From Deuterostichococcus epilithicus (taxonomy: Eukaryota; Chlorophyta; Trebouxiophyceae; Prasiolales; Stichococcaceae), in contig JAVTLE010000013.1 of NCBI GenBank assembly GCA_033439295.1, forward strand, positions 1,674,001-1,738,000: a stretch of DNA of 64,000 bases. The letters are read 5' to 3'. A program made the translations under genes and the position numbers. The notes under the pieces were generated by a model. The model ran no database searches. It was given only the letters and a program-made list of their open reading frames with translations, and was not told the DNA's origin. Positions 41,920 to 51,719 of this stretch are shown one piece after another (the first letter of the stretch is position 1; the number at the start of each line of letters is the position of its first letter).

Positions 41920-43703
41920 ATGTCAACGCTTACCAGGTCCCAGGCTTCTACACCCAGCCTGGTGGCCAAGCTTTTCATGGAGTCGTTCAAGCTGGGCCCC
42001 ATCACACAGTTCTATATGGCGTACAGGTGAGCTGCTCGCCTGTGCAAGATCGAATGCTGGATTTGCAGTTCATTGACCTGAAGGAGGCCCGCTCATCCAA
42101 GGAGGTGCCTCAGGCTCGTGTTACTGGCACGAACAGGGCGGCGCCGTACGCTTTGAGTGGCATCGCCGTTGTGGGCGCGCAGCAAGTCATCGCAGCAGTC
42201 GACAGGGGCCGGTCGGCGACCATCACCATAGCGCAGATGACGGCGACGATGGTGAATATTCTCTTTGGTTCACGTCACTCTGTGAGACGCAGCAGCTCCC
42301 GAGGCATTGAGCAGCCACCGTACGTCCCAGCAGCAGCCGCCCTGCACTTGAGCGATGCAAGGTTCACTGCGCATGGCCAAGTTCCAGTCTCAGTGCTGCG
42401 CCACGCGCGGGCCAGGCTCCCAGGCTTACGGTGGCATCTTTCACGGCCTACAGGTCAAACTGGGGTTTGAGGACACAGTGGCAGCCATCACATCAGCCTG
42501 CGTGCGTGCAGATCGGCCCGATGCCGTCGCCAAGGTACCATGCGCCTCTGGTGCTTCCTTGGTGTGCAGATGAATATGTTGATGCTCCCTGAACCTGGCA
42601 AGCTGGCCGCGTGCATCCGGCTGCGTCCACTACATCAGTCAAGTTTTGCAAAGCTGGGTCAGCCAAAAATGCATGATTGTTGCTGGACGAGCAGGTTCGA
42701 CAAAACACTTACGTGGAATATCAAGCGTGAAGATTCTTGCATCCGTTCCCGACAGGTGAGTTACGAGATGATGCTCCTAGCTGAGCTGGAGGCGGCCACA
42801 CTCATCACGAAGCAGATGGTGGAGCGTGGTGACATCTCCGATGCTACCGTCATCTGCAAAGCCATGTCGGAACATGGACACGACGTGCGTCCCCTGTGTT
42901 GCTGCTGGATGTCATTATACCTGGCCTTGCAGACACGGCGCGTCACAGCCGGTGCATGCTTGGCACCTTACACACACGCTGAAGTACCAGCTTGGGGCAT
43001 CCCCGCTGCAATCATGGAGCCAGTCGGCATGACCGTCCTTTGCAGCAGCACCCAGCAATGCCTGTGGTCTGGTATGACAGCACGTTCGTGCCCTCAAGTC
43101 CGCCTGTTGCCACCTGGTGTCGGAACCCTCTTATCAAAGCCCTGGATACCGTGTGTGAGCGCAGGAGTTTATGGAGATGATCGCGAAGGAGAACCTGCCA
43201 GAGCCGCTCAAGGTCGCGAAGGACCACATCGACAACGCGGTGGCCTGGGTCACTGGTTCAAGCGGCGAAGGTAACACACTGGCTGCTGTGCCTGTTGCTG
43301 TGTCTGCAGCTGCCTTCTCTTCTGGCGCCTGCACATGCGCATGCGGTCTCCGGCGCAGCGGCTGGGCAACACAGGTATGACCGCTGGCGCAAGCGCTGGC
43401 CTCATCTGTTGCCATTCCCTGCGCAAAAAGGCGTGGCAGCAGCTGCTGGATGTGTCTGGACTGGACCATGGCTGCCATCGGCCAAGAGCCTGTGCTGTAT
43501 GACCGAGTCATTCTAGACCGTCCACATTGGCAGGCGGCGACAACAAGGACGTGGCTAGTAAGAGCGAGCCAGCGCAGGAAAAGCAAGCCGACAAGGAGGC
43601 GAAGGAGGCGGAAGCTGACAGCGAGCCGAAGGGGGATGAGGTATCGAAGGACCCGGAGGCGCAGTCGGCGCCCGCAGAGCTGACCGCCGCATCCATCATG
43701 TAG
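41920..43703 (+). CDS. Unrecognised helical protein with Lys/Glu-rich tail
   Basis: I recognise no family. Clear exons are 41920-42026, 42454-42534, 42756-42884, 43165-43270 and 43534-43703. The last four join in phase; the first ends in phase 2 and does not fit the second directly, so one exon between 42030 and 42450 is missing. Visible features: a start MSTLTRSQASTPSLVAKL that could be an organelle targeting helix, then FMESFKLGPITQFYMAYR; amphipathic helices LGFEDTVAAITSACV, YEMMLLAELEAATLITKQMV and FMEMIAKENLPEPLKVAKDH; and a charged tail (KEAKEAEADSEPKGDEV) ending TAASIM. Splice signals and codon use look like a real gene. Length about 185-200 residues. Confidence 0.55.
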
Positions 43704-44025
43704 CTGTGCAACCTGCATCCGAACCCTTAGAACCCTTTTTCGCACGTCTTCGCTCTAACTTTCGCAGTACTCTGTTGGGCTTGCCAGGTCGGCATGCAGT
43801 GATGATACCATCATACTGCCCGGACGTGGGTGTGGGTCTGGTTTAGGTCTCAGGCGGGTGCGCAGGCTTCAGTTCTGACAGCGGCAGGATGGCAAATATT
43901 GGGCAGAAACAAAAGGAAGTTCTTGTCCCGAGCACTTTGGCTGCTTTGATGCAACCTTAAATTGACTCTCTCATGCCAACGACCGTTCTTAAAGCCATGC
44001 TGCACTGGGCGCTCAGTTAGGTGTC
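43704..44025. other. Convergent 3' region
   Basis: About 320 bases between two stop codons on opposite strands; nothing else recognised. Confidence 0.45.
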
Positions 44026-44891
44026 TCATTTCGGTTTTGTCCTGAAGCGGAGTGTCCCTGCATTCTCGCCGTCGCCGACGTTGGTTTGACACGCTAGCCG
44101 GTATGAGGTGGGCTTCTGCAGCACGAAGTTGCAGCGTTCCTTAGCATAACGCCGCGGCCGACCATCCATAGGCGCCCCGATGTGGCTTTCAGGATGCTGT
44201 GGGAGAACAAATGGAGACGTGCTCTTGTGAAGCAGCTTGCAGCAGGGCCTAAGTGAGCACAAAGAAGCGAGTGCTTGGTAAGAATGTAGGGCACACACCT
44301 TTTTTAGCTTCTTTTGCTCCGTGTCGTTCCGCTCGTCCAGCAGCTCCTCGCCCTCGAGCACCTGCAAGCGACATGCTGATCGTGCAGTACACGTCGAGTG
44401 CACGTTGGCTGCTGAAATGATACGAGCCATTCGATCATGCTCTTGCTGACGCGCTTGTGCCCTCTCACCTCGACGATGCATGTGCCGCACTGGCCGCCAC
44501 CTCCGCACGAGACGACCTTGCCCCATGTAGTGTACAAGTCGACTGCTGGGTCCGCTCCGAGCATGACGTCCCTCAAAATGTCGCCGCTCTCGACGTCCTC
44601 CAGTGTCCTCTCGGCGCCATCGGGCTCCTGGAACACCAGAGTGAATGCAGGTGCGCTGGGCGCTGCAGTTGCGCCATCAGCCGCTGCGTCGTTGCTGACA
44701 GCCTGTCTGATTGTCCTGAAGTGCCTAGCTGAAGTCGCTGAATGGAATGTGCAGGCTGAACGTTGGCTTGACGCTGCCTTTGACCACATGATGGCACGAC
44801 CTGGCTGGGATGGCGCTCGTTGGCGCAATTGGCCCGCGCAGGCATGCGATTGGGTTTGCATCGAGGCGTGAGGAAGTTGGCGCGCTGCCAT
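44026..44891 (-). CDS. Plastid 2Fe-2S ferredoxin-like protein, PnsB3/NDF4-like
   Basis: Three exons give 218 residues: 44891-44469, 44361-44299 and 44196-44026. The first 75 residues are Arg/Ser/Ala-rich and lack acids early, like a plastid transit peptide. The ferredoxin fold follows: FTLVFQEPDGAERTLEDVE, LYTTWGKVVSCGGGGQCGTCIVEV, LEGEELLDERNDTE and YRLACQTNVG. The four cluster cysteines are the three in SCGGGGQCGTC plus the one in LACQ. The GKxxxCxGGGxCGTC spacing and the ELLxxRxDxE block match plant PnsB3 (NDF4), a subunit of the plastid NDH complex, more than photosynthetic ferredoxin. An insert of about 20 residues (PMDGRPRRYAKER...) precedes the last Cys. Met 44861 is an alternative start. 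Confidence 0.85.
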
Positions 44892-45968
44892 CTAGACGAA
44901 TCAGGACGACAAGCTGGTGCGACTGAGGAAGTGTGTGAAATGAGTTGGGGCACAATCAAGCATCTGCATGGTGCTCCAGATCTCGTTTACGAAGTTGGCA
45001 TCCGGCCGAGCACAGCATTTTAAGCCTCTTTGCGCGCACTTGAAAGATGCAGACACAGACCTGGGTGGTACTCGCGTTGCAAGGCGTCTGCACGAGGCAG
45101 CGCGTTATAAGCCTGGCGCATGTTGCAGACGTGTCGGAGCACTTGTTGCATGACGGGCATTGCATGCCTCCTGACAACAAACAGCACAGCGTGCACGTGG
45201 TAACATCACGAATCAGGGCATCATGATTGATGTGAATATCTCCTTGGCAGGTGAAGTGAAGTGTTTGCCGCGCTTCAGTTCAGCAGGCGAATTAAATGTT
45301 CTTGCAACATCCCAAGCGTCTGAAGCTTTGTATTGTCAGTGAGATGATGCATGATGCTTTCGATTCAGCCCAATGCGCCACTGCGGCTACACAATTGATG
45401 ATGGGGATACGGCGGCGCCGTCCTATGTCTGGCTCATCTAGCTATTGCAGCGGACACGCCGCCGGGAGGCACTGTGACTGTGATGATGTGCCGAGCGCAC
45501 TGTCAAAGCTTTAGAGAAAGGCCTCGCTCTCTAACCTTCCGCAGGCAGGCCATAAATATTCAAATTTACTTCATGTCGGCAGCCAGTGCGGAGGGCGCCG
45601 GTAGTGCTGCAACTACTCCGACAACAGGACAATTATGCCTGTTGGATGCAAATCGCCGGCCCGGACACGGAGTCGACCAACGAGAGCAGTGTGCCAGAGC
45701 AGCACGCTTCCAGCGCAAGAAGCTTCGGGTGTAATGTCAACACCGCTGCCTTGAACAGGTCATTGCAAGAAATGATGCCTGCAAAAGTTCAACCCCAATT
45801 GTCATGCTTCAATCCGTTTCCCTGCCTAATCAAGGCTAAGAAATGGAATTGCCTCTCGCCCTCGCATCTCTCCCGAATAACACAGCCTGGCCAAGTGTAC
45901 ACGGTGAGGACAGATCGCCCCTCTCCTGATGCTGTGCCGCCTGTACTTCAGTCGCTGTAGCTGCTGCT
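44892..45968. other. Long gap upstream of the ferredoxin-like gene
   Basis: About 1.08 kb between the ferredoxin-like start and the FHA-HAT stop, both on the minus strand. It is less GC-rich than its surroundings. A short plus-strand open frame (45573-45734, starting MSAASAEGAGS) has weak coding character and no relatives I recognise. No RNA gene seen. Confidence 0.45.
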
Positions 45969-48900
45969 CTACATTGCATCTGACCCTGCTGCATCGCCTG
46001 ATCCGGTCGCACCGGCATCTGAACGGGCTGTGCTGACACCCTCTGTAGCGCGCTCTGCAGCCTCTGCATCCGCCACGCCTGCCTCCGTCTGAGCAGCATC
46101 AGTGCCTGACACTGCCTGTGTCGTGCCCGCGTCTGGACCCGCATCCGGGCCTGCACCTTCTGCTGTGCCGCCGACTGCACCTGCCTCTGGGACTGCCGCC
46201 TCCTCTGGACCGGCGCCGCCTGCGCCGTGTGCCGCCTCCACCTCGCCGTCTGGCGCAGCTGCACCTGGGTCTGCCTTCTCCACGATGGTCTGCTCCGCAA
46301 GCGCCGATGGAAGGAAGGGGTCCCGCCGCAGCGCCCGCCGCAGCAACTCCCTGGCCTCGCCATAGTTGCCACACCTGCCAGTGGCGTGCAGTGTCTGACC
46401 TCCATGGGGCTTCCCGAAAGCGGCCAAGCCGGTCGGCAGAGGCCAGCACATGCATGGCGGCGACGCACCCGCACAATGTCGAGGACAACAGTCAGGGCAA
46501 AACATCCCGCCCACACGAAACGCGCGTTTGGGAGGCTCCTCTGACAGCCCGGGCACCAGCTCATTGCGGCAAACGCTGGGGCCTGGCGGCCGCCCTGCGG
46601 CGTGAGGCTCACAGCCAGAGCAGCTCTGCCATAACACCGCAAGCGGCAACTCTCAGGGAGAGGCAGCACCTGCGCTCCAGGGTGGCCATGGCGCTGAGCG
46701 TGACAGGGCTGGCCTTGATGCCCGCCGCGCGGGCGAACAGCGCCCGTGCGGTGTCAACGTCGCCGGCGCCCTCCTCCAGAACTGCCCAGGCGTGCCACGC
46801 CGGCGCGCTGTCTGGCACTGCCTGGGTGGCCTGTCGGAACAGCGCCCGCGCTGCGGTGACATGCCCGGCACGGCCCTCCGCCACTGCCCACGCCTGCGCT
46901 CGCGCCGGACGTGGTGTCAGCAGTAGAGTGCGTCACAAGGCCGCGCATTATTGTGCCGCCAGCAGGCGATTGCACAGCGCGGCATGCGTGCCACGCCTGT
47001 GCATGGACACTGGCGACGCTATATGCGCCTCAGAGACCTGGTGCACCCGCGCCGTTCGACTGCCGCCCCGACACCGCCAGCACCGGCGCCGCCATCAGTG
47101 TCGGGCTCCGCACGCAAGGCTACACAGCGCCACTGCAAACCTTGCAACAGAGCAGGGCAGGCGGGTAATGTTGGCAGACTCTGAACTTCGAGTCTCCATC
47201 CAAATCAGTCCTCGCTTGCAGCATGTCGACGTTGCCAAGCTCCAGGTCGACGGCAGCGGAGAGCAGCGGCCTTTTTGTATCTCCACATCCGTCCGACATT
47301 CACATCTCTTTCGAAACTCGCCTGCAGCACGTAGACGTTGTTGGGCTCCAGCTCCGCGGCAGCGCTGAACAGCCGGCGCGCCTCGCCCATGTCGCTTGCC
47401 TTCGCCTCCAGGCGCGCCCACGCCTGCAGCGTGTGGACGCGGCCCGGCGCCACGTCGGCCGCGCGTCTGCGACCAGCCACAATCGGTGACTTGGTCAGGG
47501 TCGGGCACGGCGCATGCTGGCTGTCCAGCTTCGGCTGGCAACCGGCCGAATGCACCTCTGAGCGCGGCGTAGTGACAGCGGACGCATGACAGCGTCCGAT
47601 GCCCAGAAAGTGCACTGCGACCCAAAGAGGGGGCAGCCTCCCGGCAGGGCCAGCGGGCCGCCCGATTCGTTTCAGGCAGCTGACGGCTCCGGGACGAGGG
47701 TCGTAGTGGCCCCGGGGCGGGAGGGCGGGGACCTGCAGCAGGGGGCGCACCTGAACAGCTGGCGCGCGGCAGCTGGGTTGCCTCCGTCCGACTCCAGCAG
47801 CGCGGACAGGTGCAGCGCCTTGGCGTGGCGCGGGTTGGCGTCCACCACCTTGCGCAGCAGCTCCTTCGCCTGCACGAAGACGACGAGAGAAAGGCTCGGC
47901 TATGAGGTTGAATGACTGAGAACCAACAGTCGTGAAATCGACTGTCACATTGTTCCGAGGGAGGGTGCTCACGCCGGCGTGTGAACGCCGCTCGCCGCAC
48001 AGCAAGTGCAGTCACGAGACTCAGGAGCAGCGTGCAGCCTCAGATGGGAACACAACACGGTCCAGTCCTGCTTGATGTGGGCCAGTGCGTCGAGTCGACG
48101 CTGATGGAGCTCCAGTCGGGTCCCCAACTTGTGACGCCAATCGCAAGCAGGATATGTGGGCAGAACGTGTACAGGTTACTATGTTTAGCGCGGGGCACAC
48201 CAGCGCCTGGTTGTTGATGCGCATCTCGCGGCGCGCCCAGGTCAGGTGGGTGTGCAGGCCCCGGCCGCCCTGCGCCCTCGCCGCCTTAATGCTGCGCTGG
48301 AACAGCCGCCGCCCCGTCGTGTGGTGCCTGCACGCACGTTGGCCGCCATGCACACGTTCAGTCCCGGCCCTGGCCGAAGCCCTGGACCACTGAGCAGCAG
48401 ATGCCCCTCGTCAAGAGAATCGAACGTTGTGTTAGGGAGCTGCACCAGCAGCAGCGCATTCGACCGAGGCCGGGAGGCACGCACTCGCCCGGCCGCAGCA
48501 CCCGCTCAAGACCGTGTGCCAGCGGGAGGGGTGGAGGGAGATCTCCAGCAGAGACAGGAGAAGCGACAGGGAGTGGAGAAACAAGGTGGGAAAGGCGCAC
48601 TTGAGCTCGAACTCCATCTGCGCCCAGCTGTCCAGCGCGCGGCACAGGCTGCTGACCTGCTCCGGGTCCGGCGCCTCACTGAACCCTGAACCCTCGCCGC
48701 CGGGCTCGGCGTCCATCGACGCCGCCGAGGCGTCGACCGAGGTCAGGAGCCCGCCGCCGCTGGCGGCCAGCTGCTCCACGGCNGNNCNGTAGAAGGCGCG
48801 CGCCGCCGCGTGGCGGGCGCCGCCCTCGCGCCGGTTGGCCGCCCGCCGCTCCAGGTTCGCCAGCTGTGTCATGGCACATGGTGTCACAGGTCAGCTGCGC

Positions 48901-51543
48901 GGTCAGCCAGGGGAGACACGCATAGAGTCATGAGGCCTGTGGGGCGACCCCCGCGAGCCCTCGACCGCTTCATTGGCAGGGGATGGAGCCGCCGCGCCGG
49001 TCCGAGCCGAGCGGCACGCCAGCAGCTCCCGTGCAGCCGCCACTGCACAGCCCATGCCGACTCGGCCCCGACGGCCTGCCGACTCGTGTTGGCAGGCACG
49101 GCGGCTTCAGGGCCTGGGCTCATCCCTAAAACCCCAAACCCTACACCCCAAACCAAAATGCGGACCTGGGACCACAGGGCGCCGCTGCGCGGGCTGGACG
49201 CCAGCTGCTGCTGCAGCAGCGTGCGCGCCGCACCAAAGTCGTGCTCCTGCGACAGCCGCGCCGCCCGCCGGCCTACGTCCACGTACACGATCCGCCCGGT
49301 GTCCGTCGTGATGAACCCCGCCGTCGGCGGGCCCTGCGAACAGACAGCGCAGTCGTGCTGCGTGCGGAACTCCGGCTGCTGGTGCCATGCATGGGAGGAG
49401 CGAGTCTTTTGGGAGCGACAGCGTGTGTCCGTCGTGATGCAGTCCGCCGTCGGCGGAGCCTGTGGCGCGTGCGGGGACGGTGCGTGAGGCAGGGTTTTGG
49501 CAGCGCCGCCTGCTGGTGCAATGTGCCACAGCAGCCACCGCTGCAGTGCGTGAAAGCTGGGAGGACATGCCTGGCGGCCGCATGCCGGATCTGCGTCAGC
49601 ACAGTTTCTGCGGTGCACCGCCCGTGTCGACGGCATTCAAATTGGCAGCGCCGCGCACCTGCAGCGCAGGCAGGTGCCGCAGCGCCTCGGCGGTCGCCCT
49701 CTGCGGCGGCTGCAGGTCGGCGCCCGCCAGCGACAGCTGGGGGCCGCCGTCGCCGAGGCACACTGTGTCGCCAACGCGGACGTGCACGTCCGAGAAGGGG
49801 CGGAGCCGCGCGCCGTTGTGCCAGGTGCCGCGGCGCGAGCCCAGGTCAGTCAGCAGGCAGCGCACCGCCTGCTTGTGACGCACAACCTCCAGCCGCGCCT
49901 GCCGCCCTGTGTGTCGCGGAGCCGTGGCGGCACATCAGGGAGCTTCTACCAACCGGGCTTTCAATGGCACACGTGGCGGACGGAAGGTTGCATCTGTCAG
50001 TAGATCCACTGACATGGAGCTTCACCACTCCACCAGTAGAGCGCTGGCCATCCCAGTCTGCTCGATGAGTGGTGTCGACAGCAGCATCGACGTGGTTGGC
50101 AAGGCAGAGCCAGAAGCGGTAGGACTGACCGACGATAACCAGCGGCTGACCTGAGACGCCTGCCGTGTCGCTGAGGACGTCGCAGTCCTGCGAGTCGCTT
50201 GAACCGATGACCACCGGCCCCAGGTGCGGCAGATGCACCCCGCGCTCATCCACGGCCGACCCTGCAGACAGGGGGTGCAGCAGCAGTTGCACGGAGCCAA
50301 GGGATGCATGGGGTGGCCCCCTGCACCCTTCTGACGCCAGAATGCTCAGGTCCGGCCCTAGCAGGGGGCAGCCTCATCATGAACCTCCCTGCCGGCAGCT
50401 GCCAGAGGCAGCATGTTGATCCCGCAAAAGGCACAGTGCGGGGGTGGAGTTGGCGCGGGCACCTGAGGAGGTCGTCCAGGCCACGCCAGCCGGGTCACGC
50501 GGCACGATGCGCAACCGCTTGTAGTATTTGCGTTCACCAGGCTTCCGCCGCACCGCACGTGGCGCCAGCACTGCCGCCGGTAGGTCCAGCGTCGACGTCA
50601 CACCCAGCTCCGCCCGACGCAGCGGCCGCCTGCGCGGCTGCGGCGGCGGCTGCTGCTTCTGAGCCTCTGCGGCTGGCTCGCCGGCTGCTGTGGCGACCGA
50701 AGGCTGCGGTTGGCTGTCTGCCGCCAGCGCCGCAGCGGCACCAGCTGACGGGCTCTGATGCCGCGTCCCGGGCGACCACTTGCCTTCCTGTGGCCACTCA
50801 CCGGTCAGGGGCTCCGCCGACGCTTCCGCCTGCTTCTGCTGGCTGCTGGCCCCTGCTGCAGCCTCGACATCAGTGGCTGCTGCCGCCTGGCCATTTCGCG
50901 CTTCTGGACCCATGCCAAACGTGGCGTCTGCCACATCTTCGAGCGCGTCCCAATCGAACGCGAGCGTGCCCGTGAGGCTGCTAGCAAGCTGTCGTCCGCT
51001 GCGGGCCCGCAGCGGCGTGCGCCGCCGCTGGGTGGGCTCCGCTGCATCGTCATCCAGGCTGCCGCTATGCTGCTGGTGCCGGCGCGCGGCTGCGTGGCTG
51101 TGCTGGGGGCTGCCTGGTGCGCTGCCGGCGGCGGCGCCGCCAGCGACATCCCTCACGTCCACCGCCTGTGCCGCTATGACGTGCACCCTGCCCCTGGACA
51201 CGCCGCCAGTGGGCTGGCCTGGCGGCGGCGCACCCGAAGCGTCGCCGCCCGCTGTCGGCTCGGCCAAGAGGTCAGGGCTGTCTGCTGCTACCGCCGCTGC
51301 TGCGTCAGGCAGGCGCCCTGTGCCGCCAGACGCTGCCGCTGCTGTGGACAATGCGCCTGGCAGGTGGCTGGGGTGAGCCGCCGGCGACGCTGCGTCCTCC
51401 TGCGGCTGGCCAGCGTCCTCGAATGTTGCCGGGCCTGTGGCTGGTGGACTGCGCTGAGCGGTGGCCGACGCCGACAGCAACCGCACTGCATGGCTGTCGC
51501 CAATCGCGGCGGCTGAGGGGCCGGGTCCCAGCAGTCCCTCCAT
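45969..51543 (-). CDS. FHA domain fused to HAT (half-TPR) repeats, HCF107/MBB1-like
   Basis: Ten exons join in phase to about 963 residues: 51543-50463, 50261-50151, 49906-49659, 49333-49166, 48863-48601, 48327-48201, 47869-47751, 47466-47322, 46893-46670 and 46374-45969. The first 360 residues are Ala/Pro/Ser-rich and low complexity, ending in basic KYYKRLRIVPRD. An FHA fold follows (LGPVVIG, GVSGRQARLEV, LTDLGSRRGTWHNGARL, VRVGDTVCLG). Then come at least six HAT/TPR-like repeats of the HCF107/MBB1 type, for example WAVLEEGAGDVDTARALFARA and LARLEAK-like W-x-x-x-E units. The tail is acidic and Ala/Gly-rich. HCF107/MBB1 bind and protect plastid psbB mRNA. The FHA part has Ser where the phospho-contacting Arg usually follows the first Gly. 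The intron after 47322 needs a GC donor. Ambiguous bases (N) lie in exon 5. Confidence 0.8.
47215..47290 (-). repeat. Diverged copy of a HAT exon in the following intron
   Basis: On the minus strand, 47290-47215 repeats the 3' end of the exon 47466-47322. The translated copy reads LLSAAVDLELGNVDMLQA where the real exon reads LFSAAAELEPNNVYVLQA. The copy is followed by GCGAGG in place of GCGAGT. Confidence 0.75.
48782..48790. other. Ambiguous bases in the assembly
   Basis: Four N bases occur at 48783, 48785, 48786 and 48788, inside an exon of the FHA-HAT gene. They make two residues unreadable (AFYxxAVEQL). The reading frame is kept. Confidence 0.95.
49122..49157 (-). repeat. Degenerate telomere-like tract in an intron
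   Basis: The plus strand carries CCCTAAAACCCCAAACCCT followed by ACACCCCAAACC. Read on the minus strand this is an imperfect TTTAGGG/TTTGGGG array, close to the plant and green-algal telomere repeat. It lies in an intron just after the exon 49333-49166. Confidence 0.6.
49430..49474 (-). repeat. Decayed copy of the exon at 49333-49166
   Basis: Minus-strand sequence 49474-49430 begins CACAG, then GCTCCGCCGACGGCGGACTG, and continues with CATCACGACGGACAC. The true exon begins GCAG, then GGCCCGCCGACGGCGGGGTT, followed by CATCACGACGGACAC. The copy diverges after about 40 bases. It lies in the intron immediately upstream of the true exon. Confidence 0.8.
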
Positions 51544-51719
51544 CTGCAGCGGTGTCAGAGGGATCGTGTGTAAGGAGGGGCCGTCGCAGTGTCAGCAAGG
51601 CTCGAGGGCCACAGCCATCAGCAGCGCCGGCAGATGCAAGCGCCACAAGTTAGAAACGCCACACAGTGCATGGGGCGGCCCCGAGAGCTGAATGCGAATG
51701 CCGCTCCATGCTACAAGCT

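Noticed and set aside
41859-42470. Plus-strand open frame of about 200 codons beginning YEAPYIAAATEP
   Set aside because: It overlaps the unrecognised gene in another frame and crosses good splice sites. It may contain the missing exon but is not convincing as a gene by itself.
45573-45734. Short open frame starting MSAASAEGAGS
   Set aside because: Only 53 codons, no recognisable relatives, and no splice context that extends it.
46118-47368. Plus-strand open frame of 416 codons
   Set aside because: Antisense to HAT exons of the FHA-HAT gene; Arg/Pro/His-rich composition typical of a shadow frame.
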